DNA of 64,000 bases from contig NZ_JAZGLW010000001.1 in assembly GCF_036409155.1 (NCBI RefSeq), forward strand, positions 2,604,001-2,668,000. Direction: 5' to 3'. The stretch is from Mycobacterium sp. 050128. GTDB lineage: Bacteria > Actinomycetota > Actinomycetes > Mycobacteriales > Mycobacteriaceae. The translations under genes were made by a program, and so were the position numbers. The notes under the pieces are model-generated. The model did not search any database, was not told the origin of the DNA, and was given only the letters and a program-made list of their open reading frames with translations. This document shows, piece by piece, positions 57,115-64,000 of this stretch (positions are counted from its first letter, which is position 1; every line of letters starts with the position of its first letter).

Positions 57115-57612
57115 TTAGTGGCCGGGAAACTGAAACGGACTGGGCGCGGGGCCGGCGCCCATCAGCGGGAACGGCATCTTCCCGTTGGCAAGCGAGGTCA
57201 GCACGCCCGGGCATTCCATCTGGATGGCCATGCTGGTGACCAGCCCGGCCATGGTCGCCGAAAGCCCAGTTTTCCCAGACAGTTGCGATGCTACGGTCGC
57301 GACCGTCGCACCCGGCTTTACCAAGGCCGGGCAAATTGACTGGCCGAGTCCGGCAATGGCGTTGCTCTGCGAGCCGTTGTTGCCGATTCCCGCGCCGTTC
57401 AGCGCGGTGGTGATCGCGTCGCCGGACGTGTCGGCCTGGGCGAGCGCAGGCAGCGTTGCTCCGGCCGCGAGGATGCCGGCCGCAACCGCCAGTGGGCGAA
57501 CCACCCCCGACGCCGCATCGATGAAACCTGCCCATGCCGTCGGTTGGCGAACCGCAAGGGAGCGACGAACCGTCTGGGTAGTCCATGGGCGGAACATCGT
57601 CAGTGCGGTCAT
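57115..57612 (-). CDS. Secreted DUF732-like protein
   Basis: A 165-residue exported protein. After MTALTMFRPWTTQTVRRSLA comes a hydrophobic signal segment (VVRPLAVAAGILAAGATLPA) ending ALAQA. A small mature domain has two cysteines (in QSICPALVKPGA and MECPGVL), as in the mycobacterial DUF732 proteins. TAGGAG lies 6-11 bp before ATG 57612, which decides the start. The function of the family is unknown. It lies 75 bp after the ctpJ stop; an inverted repeat GTAACG/CGTTAC is in the gap. Confidence 0.8.
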   Translation of the reverse strand: MTALTMFRPWTTQTVRRSLAVRQPTAWAGFIDAASGVVRPLAVAAGILAAGATLPALAQADTSGDAITTALNGAGIGNNGSQSNAIAGLGQSICPALVKPGATVATVASQLSGKTGLSATMAGLVTSMAIQMECPGVLTSLANGKMPFPLMGAGPAPSPFQFPGH

Positions 57613-57664
57613 ATCGCTCCTAGGAGTCAGGCGAGTGCACAACCATGCACTGCCCCTGTCTTCG

Positions 57665-57686
57665 GTAACGATCGTCAATCCGTTAC
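57665..57686. promoter_or_regulatory. Inverted repeat GTAACG-N10-CGTTAC upstream of the DUF732-like gene
   Basis: A perfect 6-bp inverted repeat with a 10-bp spacer, 53-74 bp before the DUF732-like start and 2 bp after the ctpJ stop codon. GTAAC-type half-sites recur in actinobacterial response-regulator operators such as those of MtrA, but the assignment is only suggestive. Confidence 0.35.
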
Positions 57687-57687
57687 A

Positions 57688-59637
57688 TCACGATCCGGGT
57701 GCATCGGGAGCCGTCGGCCAGGCCCGACCGCTCAGGAGTCGCAATCCGTTGAGCGCGACGATGATGGTCGACCCCTCGTGGCCCGCGACGCCGAGGGGCA
57801 GCGGCAGGTGGCCGAACAGGTCCCAGACGACGAGTCCGGTGATGAAGGCCGCGGCGATGGCCAAATTGGCGATCACGACCCGGCGCGCCCGACGGGCCAG
57901 CGCCACGACGGCCGGGATGGTGGCGAGTTCGTCGCGGACGGTGACGGCGTCGGCGGTTTCCAAGGTGAGGTCGGCTCCGTTGCGGCCCATGGCAATCGAG
58001 GAGTGCGCGGCGGCCATCGCGGGAGCGTCGTTGATGCCGTCACCGACCAACGACACCCGGTGGCCGTCGGCCTGGAGCTGGCGCACCGCGGCGACCTTGT
58101 CATCGGGCAGCAGGTCGGCGCGGACATCGGTGATCCCGACCTGCGCGGCCAGATGCTCTGCTGCCGGGCGGGTATCACCGGTCAGCAGGATCGGTGGTCC
58201 CGCGGTGATCGCGGCGATGGCGCGGACCACCACATCGCTTCCCTCGCGCACGGTGTCGTCGAGTCCGAGAACGCCCAGCGGCGCACCATCGACGACGACG
58301 AGAACCGCCGTGGTGCCCTGGCGTTCCAGGTCGGCCGCCGCGGCCGGGTTGCTGTGAAATGCGCGCGGGCTCAGCACTTCGATGTTGCGGTCCGCGACAC
58401 GTGCGCGTACGCCACGACCGGGAAGGGCCTGAAAATCGGTGGCTTCCGCCACGGGCAGCTCGCGTGCGCGCGCGGCGGCAACGATCGCGCGCCCGAGCGG
58501 ATGTTCGCTGAATTGCTCTGCGCTGGCCGCTATTCGCAGCACATCGTCATCGGAGCAGAGGTCCTCGATCACGGCGATGGCGGTGAGTTGTGGTGTTCCC
58601 GTCGTGAGTGTGCCGGTCTTGTCGATGGCCACCGCAGTGGTATCGGCCAGGTGCTCCATCGCGACCGCCGACTTGACCAGCACACCGCGCCGGCCGGCGT
58701 TCGCGATCGCCGAGAGCAGCGGCGGCATGGTCGCCAACACCACCGCACACGGCGATGCCACGATCATGAACGTCATCGCACGAAGCAGCGTGGACCGTAG
58801 GTCGGCCCCGAGGATCAGGGGCACCGCGAACAGGGCGAGCGTCGCCACGACGACGCCCGCGGAATAGCGCTGCTCGACCTTCTCAATGAACAGTTGCGTC
58901 TTGGCTTTGGTGGCCGACGCCTCCGCGACCAGGGCGACGATGCGGGCGACGACGGTGTCGGAGGGGTCTTTGGTGACGCGAATACGAAGTGCCCCAGCAC
59001 CATTGAGGGTTCCGGCAAAAACCTCGTCGCGGGCCGACTTTGCGATCGGCATCGGCTCCCCGGTCACCGACGACTGGTCGACATCGGAGACGCCGTCGAC
59101 AACGACACCGTCGGCGCCGACGCGTTCGCCGGGGCGCACGCTGACGAGGTCGCCGACACGAAGGTCGGTGGCGTTGACCGATTCTTCGATACCGTTGGCG
59201 TCGAGGCGGATGGCGCGATCGGGTGCAAGGTCTAGCAATCCCTTGACCGAATCCTCGGTGCGCTTGGTCGCCGCGTCTTCCAATGCGCCGGACGTGGCGA
59301 AAATGACGATCAGCAGTGCGCCGTCGAAGATCTGGCCGATGCTTGCGGCGCCGATGGCGGCAACCACCATCAGCAGATCGACATCCAGCGTGCGAGAACG
59401 CAACGCCTGCAAGCCTTCCCAGGCAGGTTCCCAGCCGCCGGTCAGGTAGCAGGCTAGGTACAAGACCCACCAGGTCCAACTAGGAGCGTCAAGCAACTGC
59501 GTCGCGAGCCCGGCCATGAACAGGACCAAAGCGACCGTCGCCCATCGGACGGATGCGACCGACCACAGACCCGAGATGCGGGCGGGCCCGCTGTCCGACA
59601 AGGGCGTGCGCGTCGGCTGCGCGGTGGTGCACGTCAT
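57688..59637 (-). CDS. ctpJ: P1B4-type metal-exporting ATPase (CtpJ type)
   Basis: Pumps a divalent metal (Co, Ni or Fe in this class) out of the cell. The 649-residue protein lacks an N-terminal metal-binding domain and has about six membrane helices. The membrane metal site is SPC at 295-297, and HEGST at 620-624 in the last helix is the P1B4 hallmark. TGE at 192-194, DKTGT at 339-343 (phosphorylated Asp339) and GDGINDAP are the actuator, P-domain and hinge motifs. It is divergent from an NmtR-type sensor gene, as ctpJ (Rv3743c) is from nmtR (Rv3744) in M. tuberculosis, which favours CtpJ over the related CtpD. Confidence 0.93.
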   Translation of the reverse strand: MTCTTAQPTRTPLSDSGPARISGLWSVASVRWATVALVLFMAGLATQLLDAPSWTWWVLYLACYLTGGWEPAWEGLQALRSRTLDVDLLMVVAAIGAASIGQIFDGALLIVIFATSGALEDAATKRTEDSVKGLLDLAPDRAIRLDANGIEESVNATDLRVGDLVSVRPGERVGADGVVVDGVSDVDQSSVTGEPMPIAKSARDEVFAGTLNGAGALRIRVTKDPSDTVVARIVALVAEASATKAKTQLFIEKVEQRYSAGVVVATLALFAVPLILGADLRSTLLRAMTFMIVASPCAVVLATMPPLLSAIANAGRRGVLVKSAVAMEHLADTTAVAIDKTGTLTTGTPQLTAIAVIEDLCSDDDVLRIAASAEQFSEHPLGRAIVAAARARELPVAEATDFQALPGRGVRARVADRNIEVLSPRAFHSNPAAAADLERQGTTAVLVVVDGAPLGVLGLDDTVREGSDVVVRAIAAITAGPPILLTGDTRPAAEHLAAQVGITDVRADLLPDDKVAAVRQLQADGHRVSLVGDGINDAPAMAAAHSSIAMGRNGADLTLETADAVTVRDELATIPAVVALARRARRVVIANLAIAAAFITGLVVWDLFGHLPLPLGVAGHEGSTIIVALNGLRLLSGRAWPTAPDAPGS

Positions 59638-59674
59638 CGAAGCGGCTCTTTCCCCGGCGGCAACTTACCCATCC

Positions 59675-59702
59675 ATGTATACATGTACAGCTCTACATAT
59701 GT
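59675..59702. promoter_or_regulatory. Candidate NmtR operator between ctpJ and nmtR
   Basis: In an AT-rich patch of the 99-bp divergent gap, ATGTATACAT (59675-59684) and ACATATGT (59695-59702) are perfect palindromes, with TACATGTA (59680-59687) overlapping the first. SmtB-type repressors bind such AT-rich imperfect palindromes. It lies 38 bp from the ctpJ start and 35 bp from nmtR, so one repressor could close both promoters. Confidence 0.55.
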
Positions 59703-59736
59703 CACATCAGTTTGTGGCGCGTGCTTCAATTGATCG

Positions 59737-60090
59737 ATGGGACACGGAGTCGACGGCAGGGTGACGCCACCGGCCACGCTCGACTCGGTCTCTGCCATCA
59801 AAATCGCCGAGACACTCCAAGCGCTGGCCTCACCCAACCGACTGATGATCCTCACCCGGCTGCGGCAATCGCCATGCTCGGTCGGCGAACTCTCCACGGC
59901 GGTCGGCATGGAGCAGCCGGCGGTGTCTCACCAATTGCGGCTGCTGCGCGCCCTCGGGCTGGTTGCCGGCGACCGCAACGGCCGCAACATCGTCTATCGC
60001 CTCTACGACAACCACGTCGCTTCCCTGCTCGACGAGGCCGTTTACCACATCGAGCACCTGCGCCTCGGCGCCACCGACACGACGGCTTAG
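59737..60090 (+). CDS. nmtR: NmtR-type nickel-sensing ArsR/SmtB repressor
   Basis: A 117-residue metal sensor that represses the divergent metal ATPase until Ni or Co binds. The N-terminus is MGHG, as in M. tuberculosis NmtR, where Gly2 and His3 take part in nickel binding. Asp91, His93, His104 and His107 are at the same numbers as its alpha5 ligands (YDNHVA and YHIEHLRL). The recognition helix lies in GMEQPAVSHQLRLLRALGLV. The extra C-terminal histidines of M. tuberculosis NmtR are not present here. No ribosome site is visible, so the mRNA may be leaderless. Confidence 0.93.
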   Translation: MGHGVDGRVTPPATLDSVSAIKIAETLQALASPNRLMILTRLRQSPCSVGELSTAVGMEQPAVSHQLRLLRALGLVAGDRNGRNIVYRLYDNHVASLLDEAVYHIEHLRLGATDTTA

Positions 60091-60193
60091 CTGGTCAGGG
60101 CCGCAATTGGCGATGCGGTCGGAAAAATTTAGCTGAACATTTGATAAGACAGTGTTTCGGCACGGGATTAGAGACGCTGTCGGCTCTAATGTG

Positions 60194-60451
60194 ATGGAGA
60201 TGAGTATCGAGTACTACCTGCAGAAGGTTCCCGTCGAATCCGTTGAGCCGGGTTTCTCGCTGGCCATCGATGAAGACGGCGACTACCGGCTGTTCCAGGT
60301 CGAATGCACCCAGAGGTTGCATCGGGTCGGCACCCCCATCATGTACACACTGATCTCCGAGCCCGTCAACGGCGGCGATCCCTGGGTCCTGGAGTGCGAA
60401 GAGGGCACGCCGGTCGTGCGGATTCTCGGCGTCGCCAAGGCGGCGTCCTAG
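60194..60451 (+). CDS. Small conserved-looking hypothetical protein
   Basis: 85 residues, MEMSIEYYLQKVPVESVEPG onwards, with alternating strands (YRLFQVECTQRLHRVGTPIM, YTLISEPVNGGDPWVLECEE, GTPVVRILGVAKAAS) that suggest a small beta protein. No cysteine pair, signal or membrane segment is visible, and I recognise no family. The start is ATG 60194 or 60200. It is convergent with the methyltransferase gene, 14 bp away. Confidence 0.65.
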   Translation: MEMSIEYYLQKVPVESVEPGFSLAIDEDGDYRLFQVECTQRLHRVGTPIMYTLISEPVNGGDPWVLECEEGTPVVRILGVAKAAS

Positions 60452-60465
60452 GCTTCCCAGGCCTC

Positions 60466-61224
60466 CTAGGCCTCCTGGGTCGTTGCCGCCGGCTTGGCCG
60501 CGACGACGAACTGCACCGCGCGCTGCGTCTGCTGTTCGATGTCGACGAGCCCGGCCGACGAGAACAGGTCGACAAAGTCGCGCCGGCCGAACACCGTGAG
60601 ACCGATGCTGCGCGCGACGGCGGTCATCAGGTGCCGCACCGCGGCCACGTCGGGGGCATAGCTGGTCAGGATCGCTATCCGGCCACCGGGCCGCAGCACC
60701 CGCACCATCTCGGCGGCCACCCGGAACGGCTCGGGCATCAGGTACAGCGCACCGAAACAGCAAACAGCGTCGAAGGTTTCGTCGCCGAACGGCAACACGC
60801 GGGCGTCGCCGCGGACGTAACAGGTGTGCGGCCCGCTGTTGTCGGCGACGGCGCGCGTCAGCATCGACTCGGAGATATCGAACCCGACCGCCAGGCCGCC
60901 GTCGGGCAGTTCGGCGGCCAGGGGAGCGGTGAAATTGCCTGGGCCACAAGCAACATCGAGCAGTCGGTGAGCGGTCGGCAGCTGCAGGGCCGACGCCGCC
61001 CGGCGCTGTTCGGCCCGGTGGGTGAGGCCGCTGGCGGCGTAGAAGGCGGTCGGTCGCCACAGCCGTTCGTAGACCGTCGCGACGAACGGGCTGTTCATGG
61101 CGCGCTGCGCGACGGTCGGCACCGGCGCACTGGTCGATTCGCCCAGCACGTCGAGAAAACCGTGTCGCAGCTGGGCGGTCTGGCTCATCAGGCTGCGGGT
61201 CGTCTCGACCGGATCCTGGCTCAT
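60466..61224 (-). CDS. Class I SAM-dependent methyltransferase (Rv1405c-like)
   Basis: A 252-residue methyltransferase with motif I LLDVACGPGNFT (88-99), VGFDISESMLTRAV (motif II) and YVRGDARVLPFGDETFDAVC, then FRVAAEMVRVLRPGGRIAIL (motif III and after). The leading 65 residues hold RAMNSPFVATVYERLWRPTA, typical of the group that includes M. tuberculosis Rv1403c/Rv1405c, whose substrates are unknown. It shares a 118-bp divergent promoter region, with a Zur-like box, with the DUF318 permease. Confidence 0.88.
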   Translation of the reverse strand: MSQDPVETTRSLMSQTAQLRHGFLDVLGESTSAPVPTVAQRAMNSPFVATVYERLWRPTAFYAASGLTHRAEQRRAASALQLPTAHRLLDVACGPGNFTAPLAAELPDGGLAVGFDISESMLTRAVADNSGPHTCYVRGDARVLPFGDETFDAVCCFGALYLMPEPFRVAAEMVRVLRPGGRIAILTSYAPDVAAVRHLMTAVARSIGLTVFGRRDFVDLFSSAGLVDIEQQTQRAVQFVVAAKPAATTQEA

Positions 61225-61292
61225 CGTGTTCCGACGCTAGTGGACAGCCCCGCCGCGCCCGCGGCCCGGGTGCGGGCGGAGATCCGTCATAG

Positions 61293-61307
61293 TGATAATC
61301 ATTTTCA
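61293..61307. promoter_or_regulatory. Zur-type box
   Basis: TGATAAT-C-ATTTTCA is a 7-1-7 inverted repeat (6 of 7 pairs) that agrees with the actinobacterial Zur consensus TGAAAATnATTTTCA at all but one fixed position. It lies 35 bp upstream of the permease start and 68 bp upstream of the divergent methyltransferase. It does not resemble the GC-containing IdeR box. Confidence 0.65.
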
Positions 61308-61342
61308 TCAATGATCATGAGATTTCGGGTCGGGTGCGTTAG

Positions 61343-62338
61343 ATGAGGGCCGAGCGTCGACCACGTTTCGGGTCCATGGAAGTCCTGGTCTTCGGTTTGG
61401 TGGGGTTCGCGATCGCGGGGACGTGGTTGCGCGCCGTCGTCGTCAACAGCACCGCCTTGTCCACCGCGGGCACCGTGTTCTGCGGTGTCTTCGTCCAGGC
61501 CGTGCCGTTTCTGGGCATGGGCGTGGTGGTCAGCGGTTTGATCGCGGTGTTCGTGTCACCCGAACGGCTGGTGCGCTGGCTGCCCCGGCGACCCGCCGCG
61601 GCGGTCGTCGTCGCCGGCGTGGCCGGGGCCGCGCTGCCGGGCTGCGAGTGCGGCTCGGTGCCGGTGGCTCGGCGGCTCTTCGGCGACGGCGGCGCGGCCG
61701 GAGCGGCGGCGTTGACGTTCATGCTCGCCGCACCCGCGATCAACCCCGTCGTAGTGGTCGCGACGGCCGTCGCGTTCCCGGGTCAGCCGAAGATGGTCAT
61801 CGCCAGGGTCGCCGCGTCACTGCTGACCGCGGTGGTGATGGGCTGGGCGTGGTCGCGGTGGGGGCGCACCGAATGGATCACCCGCCGGCTCCCGCAGCAC
61901 GGCTCGCACAGCCCGGAGACCGACTCGAAGTGGCTGGTGTTCTGTGAAGTGGCCCGGCACGACTTTCTGCAGGCGGCGGCCTACCTGGTGGTGGGAGCCG
62001 CCGCCGCGGCGGCCCTGCACGTGCTGGTGCCGCCGTGGATCTTCGAAAACGTCGGCGCGCATCTGGTTCTCGGCGTCATCGTGATGGCGACGCTGGCCGT
62101 CACGCTGGCCGTGTGCTCGGAGGCCGACGCGTTCGTGGCGTCCAGCCTGACGATGGTGCCGCTGATTCCGCGGCTGGTGTTCCTGGTGGTCGGGCCCGCC
62201 GTCGACGTCAAGCTGCTGGCGATGCAGTCCGGCATGTTCGGCCGGGCGTTCGCCACCCGCTTCGGCCCGGCGACTTTCGTCGTGGCCACGATGGCGGCCA
62301 CCGGAGTCGGCGTGCTGCTGCTGGGCGGTTCTCGATGA
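61343..62338 (+). CDS. DUF318/COG0701 permease
   Basis: A 331-residue membrane protein with eight to ten helices. The two family marks are LPGCECGSVPVARRLFGDGG (CEC at 101-103) in the first half and TLAVCSEADAFVASSLTMVP in the second, both likely to coordinate a ligand. LTFMLAAPAINPVVVVATAV precedes the central loop. The transported molecule is not known; a Zur-type box in the promoter suggests a link to zinc. ATG 61343 has no clear ribosome site; ATG 61376 is possible. Its TGA overlaps the ATG of the next gene (ATGA). Confidence 0.88.
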   Translation: MRAERRPRFGSMEVLVFGLVGFAIAGTWLRAVVVNSTALSTAGTVFCGVFVQAVPFLGMGVVVSGLIAVFVSPERLVRWLPRRPAAAVVVAGVAGAALPGCECGSVPVARRLFGDGGAAGAAALTFMLAAPAINPVVVVATAVAFPGQPKMVIARVAASLLTAVVMGWAWSRWGRTEWITRRLPQHGSHSPETDSKWLVFCEVARHDFLQAAAYLVVGAAAAAALHVLVPPWIFENVGAHLVLGVIVMATLAVTLAVCSEADAFVASSLTMVPLIPRLVFLVVGPAVDVKLLAMQSGMFGRAFATRFGPATFVVATMAATGVGVLLLGGSR

Positions 62339-63036
62339 AGCGCGAAACCGAGAACACGATCCTGCTGCTGGTCGGGCTGAGCATCGCCCTGATCGTGGCC
62401 ACCGGCGTGTTCACCCGCTACGTCAAGCCGTCGCTGTTGCCGTGGCTGGTTCTCACCGCCGCGCTGCTGATCGCGCTCGCGCTGGTGTCCATCGTCGGCG
62501 ACGTCCGCCGCGGCGGCCGCGATCACGACGACGGGCATGCCCACCGCGGCGGCGTGGTGTGGTTGCTCGCGGTGCCCATCGTGGTGCTGTGCTTTGTGAC
62601 GCCCCCGGCCTTGCGACCGCAGGCCGCCACGGTGACAAACGTCTCCAATGACGCTCTGCGCGTGGCATTTCCGCCGTTACCGCCAGGGCGTGCGCCCGAG
62701 ATCTCGCTGGCCGAGGCGGTGGTGCGTTCGGCCAACGACAGCACGGGCTCGTTGAACAACCGGCTGATCACCGTCACCGGTTTCGCCCTCAACGAACCCG
62801 GCGGCGTTGACCTGGCCCGCATCGTCATCATCTGTTGCGCAGCCGACGCCCAGTTGGCCCGCATTCACCTGCGCGACCACGACGGCGGTGACACGGTGCA
62901 CTTCGCCGACAACACCTGGCTGCGGGTGGAGGGCGTGATAACGCCGGCACAGCGCCAGCCCCATACGCCGCCGATCCCGACGCTGCGGGCCGTCTCGGTC
63001 ACGCCCGTGCCCGCTCCGGCAAACCCCTACGCGTAG
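62335..63036 (+). CDS. TIGR03943-family partner of the permease
   Basis: A 233-residue protein with two N-terminal membrane helices (TILLLVGLSIALIVATGVFT, LLPWLVLTAALLIALALVSI), a His/Asp loop (GRDHDDGHAHRGG), a third helix (VVWLLAVPIVVLCFVTPPAL) and an extracytoplasmic domain. That domain holds LNNRLITVTGFALNEPGGVD and the family cysteine pair VIICCAADAQ. Such proteins (DUF1980) are almost always encoded beside a DUF318 permease and are thought to be its periplasm-facing subunit. The His loop and CC pair are candidate metal-binding points. Start and stop place it in the same operon as the permease. Confidence 0.85.
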   Translation: MKRETENTILLLVGLSIALIVATGVFTRYVKPSLLPWLVLTAALLIALALVSIVGDVRRGGRDHDDGHAHRGGVVWLLAVPIVVLCFVTPPALRPQAATVTNVSNDALRVAFPPLPPGRAPEISLAEAVVRSANDSTGSLNNRLITVTGFALNEPGGVDLARIVIICCAADAQLARIHLRDHDGGDTVHFADNTWLRVEGVITPAQRQPHTPPIPTLRAVSVTPVPAPANPYA

Positions 63037-63116
63037 CGCAAACAGGACAAACCTGCTGGTTAGCCTGTTAGGCTCGCGACGGTCGGCTCAGCGATTCACG
63101 TCGGAGGGGACTCTGG

Positions 63117-64000
63117 ATGACACGCCCACGGATCCGCGCCCGTGCGCCGCTGCGGATCTCGTTCGCCGGCGGCGGCACCGACGTCCCGCCTTTCCCGGAG
63201 CTCGAAGGTGGCTGTGTTCTTTCGGCGACGATCGACCGCTTCGCCTACGGATCGCTGACCCCGCGTACCGATCGCAAGGTGAGCATCGAGTCGGTGGACT
63301 TCAAGACCACCCACGAGATGACGCTCGACAGCGAAATCCTCTACGACGGCAGCCTTGACCTGATCAAGGCCGCGGTACGGCGGTTCGGCCGCGACGGGAC
63401 GGACGGCTACGACTTGGTGCTGCGGTCGAGCGCTCCGCCTGGATCCGGGTTGGGCTCGTCGTCGACGATGATGGTCGCGCTCACCGGGCTGCTCGCCGAG
63501 CACTACCGCGCGCCGATGGGCGAATACGAGACCGCCCAGCTGGCCTGCGCCATCGAACGTGACGACCTCGGCATCGCGGGCGGCCTGCAGGACATGTACG
63601 CCGCGACATTCGGCGGATTCAACTTCATCGAGTTCAGCGACCGGGTGATCGTCAACCCGCTGCGCGTGCGCGACGAGATCGCGTTCGAACTCGAGCTCAG
63701 CCTGCTGCTCTGCTACACGGGCATCACGCGGGACTCCGCACGCGTGATCGAGGACCAAACCCGCCGCGCCACCACGGGTGCCGACGACACGCTTGCCGGG
63801 CTGCGCGCGCAGAAGGAGCTGGCGGTGGCCATGAAGGCCGCACTGCTGACCGGCAAGCTCAACGATTTCGGCGCCCTGCTCGGCGAGGCGTGGACCCAGA
63901 AGAAGCGGATGTCGCCCTACATCACCAACGCGCGCATCGACGAGCTGTACGACCTCGCGTTGCATAACGGCGCCCTCGGCGGCAAGATCACCGGCGCCGG
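63117..64000 (+). CDS. hddA: GHMP sugar kinase, D-glycero-D-manno-heptose-7-phosphate kinase type (cut by window edge)
   Basis: The N-terminal 294 residues are present; no stop is reached. The start MTRPRIRARAPLRISFAGGG with TDVPPFPELEGGCVLSATID is the sugar-binding region. PPGSGLGSSS (107-116) is the GHMP phosphate loop, and GGLQDMYAATFGGFNF is the second family block. The final visible residues LGGKITGAG begin motif 3. It would phosphorylate heptose-7-phosphate at C1 for GDP-heptose, used in surface glycans. GGAGGGGA at 63103-63110 is a strong ribosome site for ATG 63117. Related gmhA/gmhB/gca genes, if present, lie beyond the edge. The symbol is by similarity to M. tuberculosis Rv0115. Confidence 0.85.
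   Translation, partial: MTRPRIRARAPLRISFAGGGTDVPPFPELEGGCVLSATIDRFAYGSLTPRTDRKVSIESVDFKTTHEMTLDSEILYDGSLDLIKAAVRRFGRDGTDGYDLVLRSSAPPGSGLGSSSTMMVALTGLLAEHYRAPMGEYETAQLACAIERDDLGIAGGLQDMYAATFGGFNFIEFSDRVIVNPLRVRDEIAFELELSLLLCYTGITRDSARVIEDQTRRATTGADDTLAGLRAQKELAVAMKAALLTGKLNDFGALLGEAWTQKKRMSPYITNARIDELYDLALHNGALGGKITGA

Noticed and set aside
63060..63075. TTAGCCTGTTAGGCT upstream of the heptose kinase, considered as an IdeR box
   Set aside because: Only the AGCCT/AGGCT arms fit; the 19-bp IdeR consensus with TTAGG and CCTAA ends is not met.
1..64000. CRISPR arrays, insertion sequences, prophage or integrase genes, toxin-antitoxin pairs
   Set aside because: No regularly spaced repeats, transposase or integrase motifs, or paired small toxin/antitoxin genes were found in any frame.

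Overview
The window is chromosomal DNA of a mycobacterium, most likely a non-tuberculous species. It is GC-rich and gene-dense, with many 4-base ATGA stop/start overlaps. From about 1 to 42.8 kb it follows the M. tuberculosis gene order from Rv0946c (pgi) to Rv0996. Locus names are from memory of that genome; no search was run.

Conserved backbone (1-42.8 kb): pgi (cut by the left edge), chorismate mutase, uvrD1, an M23 peptidase with a small membrane gene, sucCD, a thiolase-like gene, an LLM/F420-type oxidoreductase, two membrane proteins (Rv0954/Rv0955 type), purN-purH and a MoxR-like ATPase/VWA pair. A six-gene acyl-CoA operon follows (AtuA-like protein, two acyl-CoA dehydrogenases, an acyl-CoA carboxylase, an enoyl-CoA hydratase). 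Next come rpmF, mprA-mprB-pepD-moaB2, mscL, a SAF-domain gene, the Ruc chaperone, a formyl-THF cyclo-ligase, galU, glp (MoeA-like), rimJ, sepX and tRNA-Ala(CGC). Several blocks present in M. tuberculosis are absent: Rv0959A-Rv0965, csoR-ctpV, the PE_PGRS cluster, and Rv0986-Rv0989c. The first is replaced by a two-gene acyltransferase unit (WS/DGAT-like plus PapA-like).

Accessory region (42.8-54.7 kb): immediately after the tRNA the synteny ends. There is a haloalkane dehalogenase remnant, then a leftward unit of an intact haloalkane dehalogenase, a membrane-anchored molybdopterin oxidoreductase and a membrane protein. Upstream lie a TetR regulator and a methyltransferase. Then come a secreted serine protease, a divergent TetR/cytochrome P450 pair with a truncated NTF2-like gene, a second molybdopterin oxidoreductase and a Rossmann dehydrogenase.

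Metal region (54.7-63 kb): a KmtR-type sensor with a CDF exporter, a mycofactocin-type SDR, a secreted DUF732-like protein, an NmtR-type sensor divergent from a CtpJ-type P1B4 ATPase, and a divergent promoter with a Zur-like box in front of a DUF318 permease/TIGR03943 pair. The right edge cuts a GHMP sugar kinase of the heptose-7-phosphate kinase type.

Regulatory signals read directly from the DNA include a perfect KstR-type palindrome, two CRP-type sites, two MprA-type 8-3-8 direct repeats, a Zur-like 7-1-7 box, a pair of matching TetR-type palindromes, and a run of three hairpins between the chorismate mutase gene and uvrD1.
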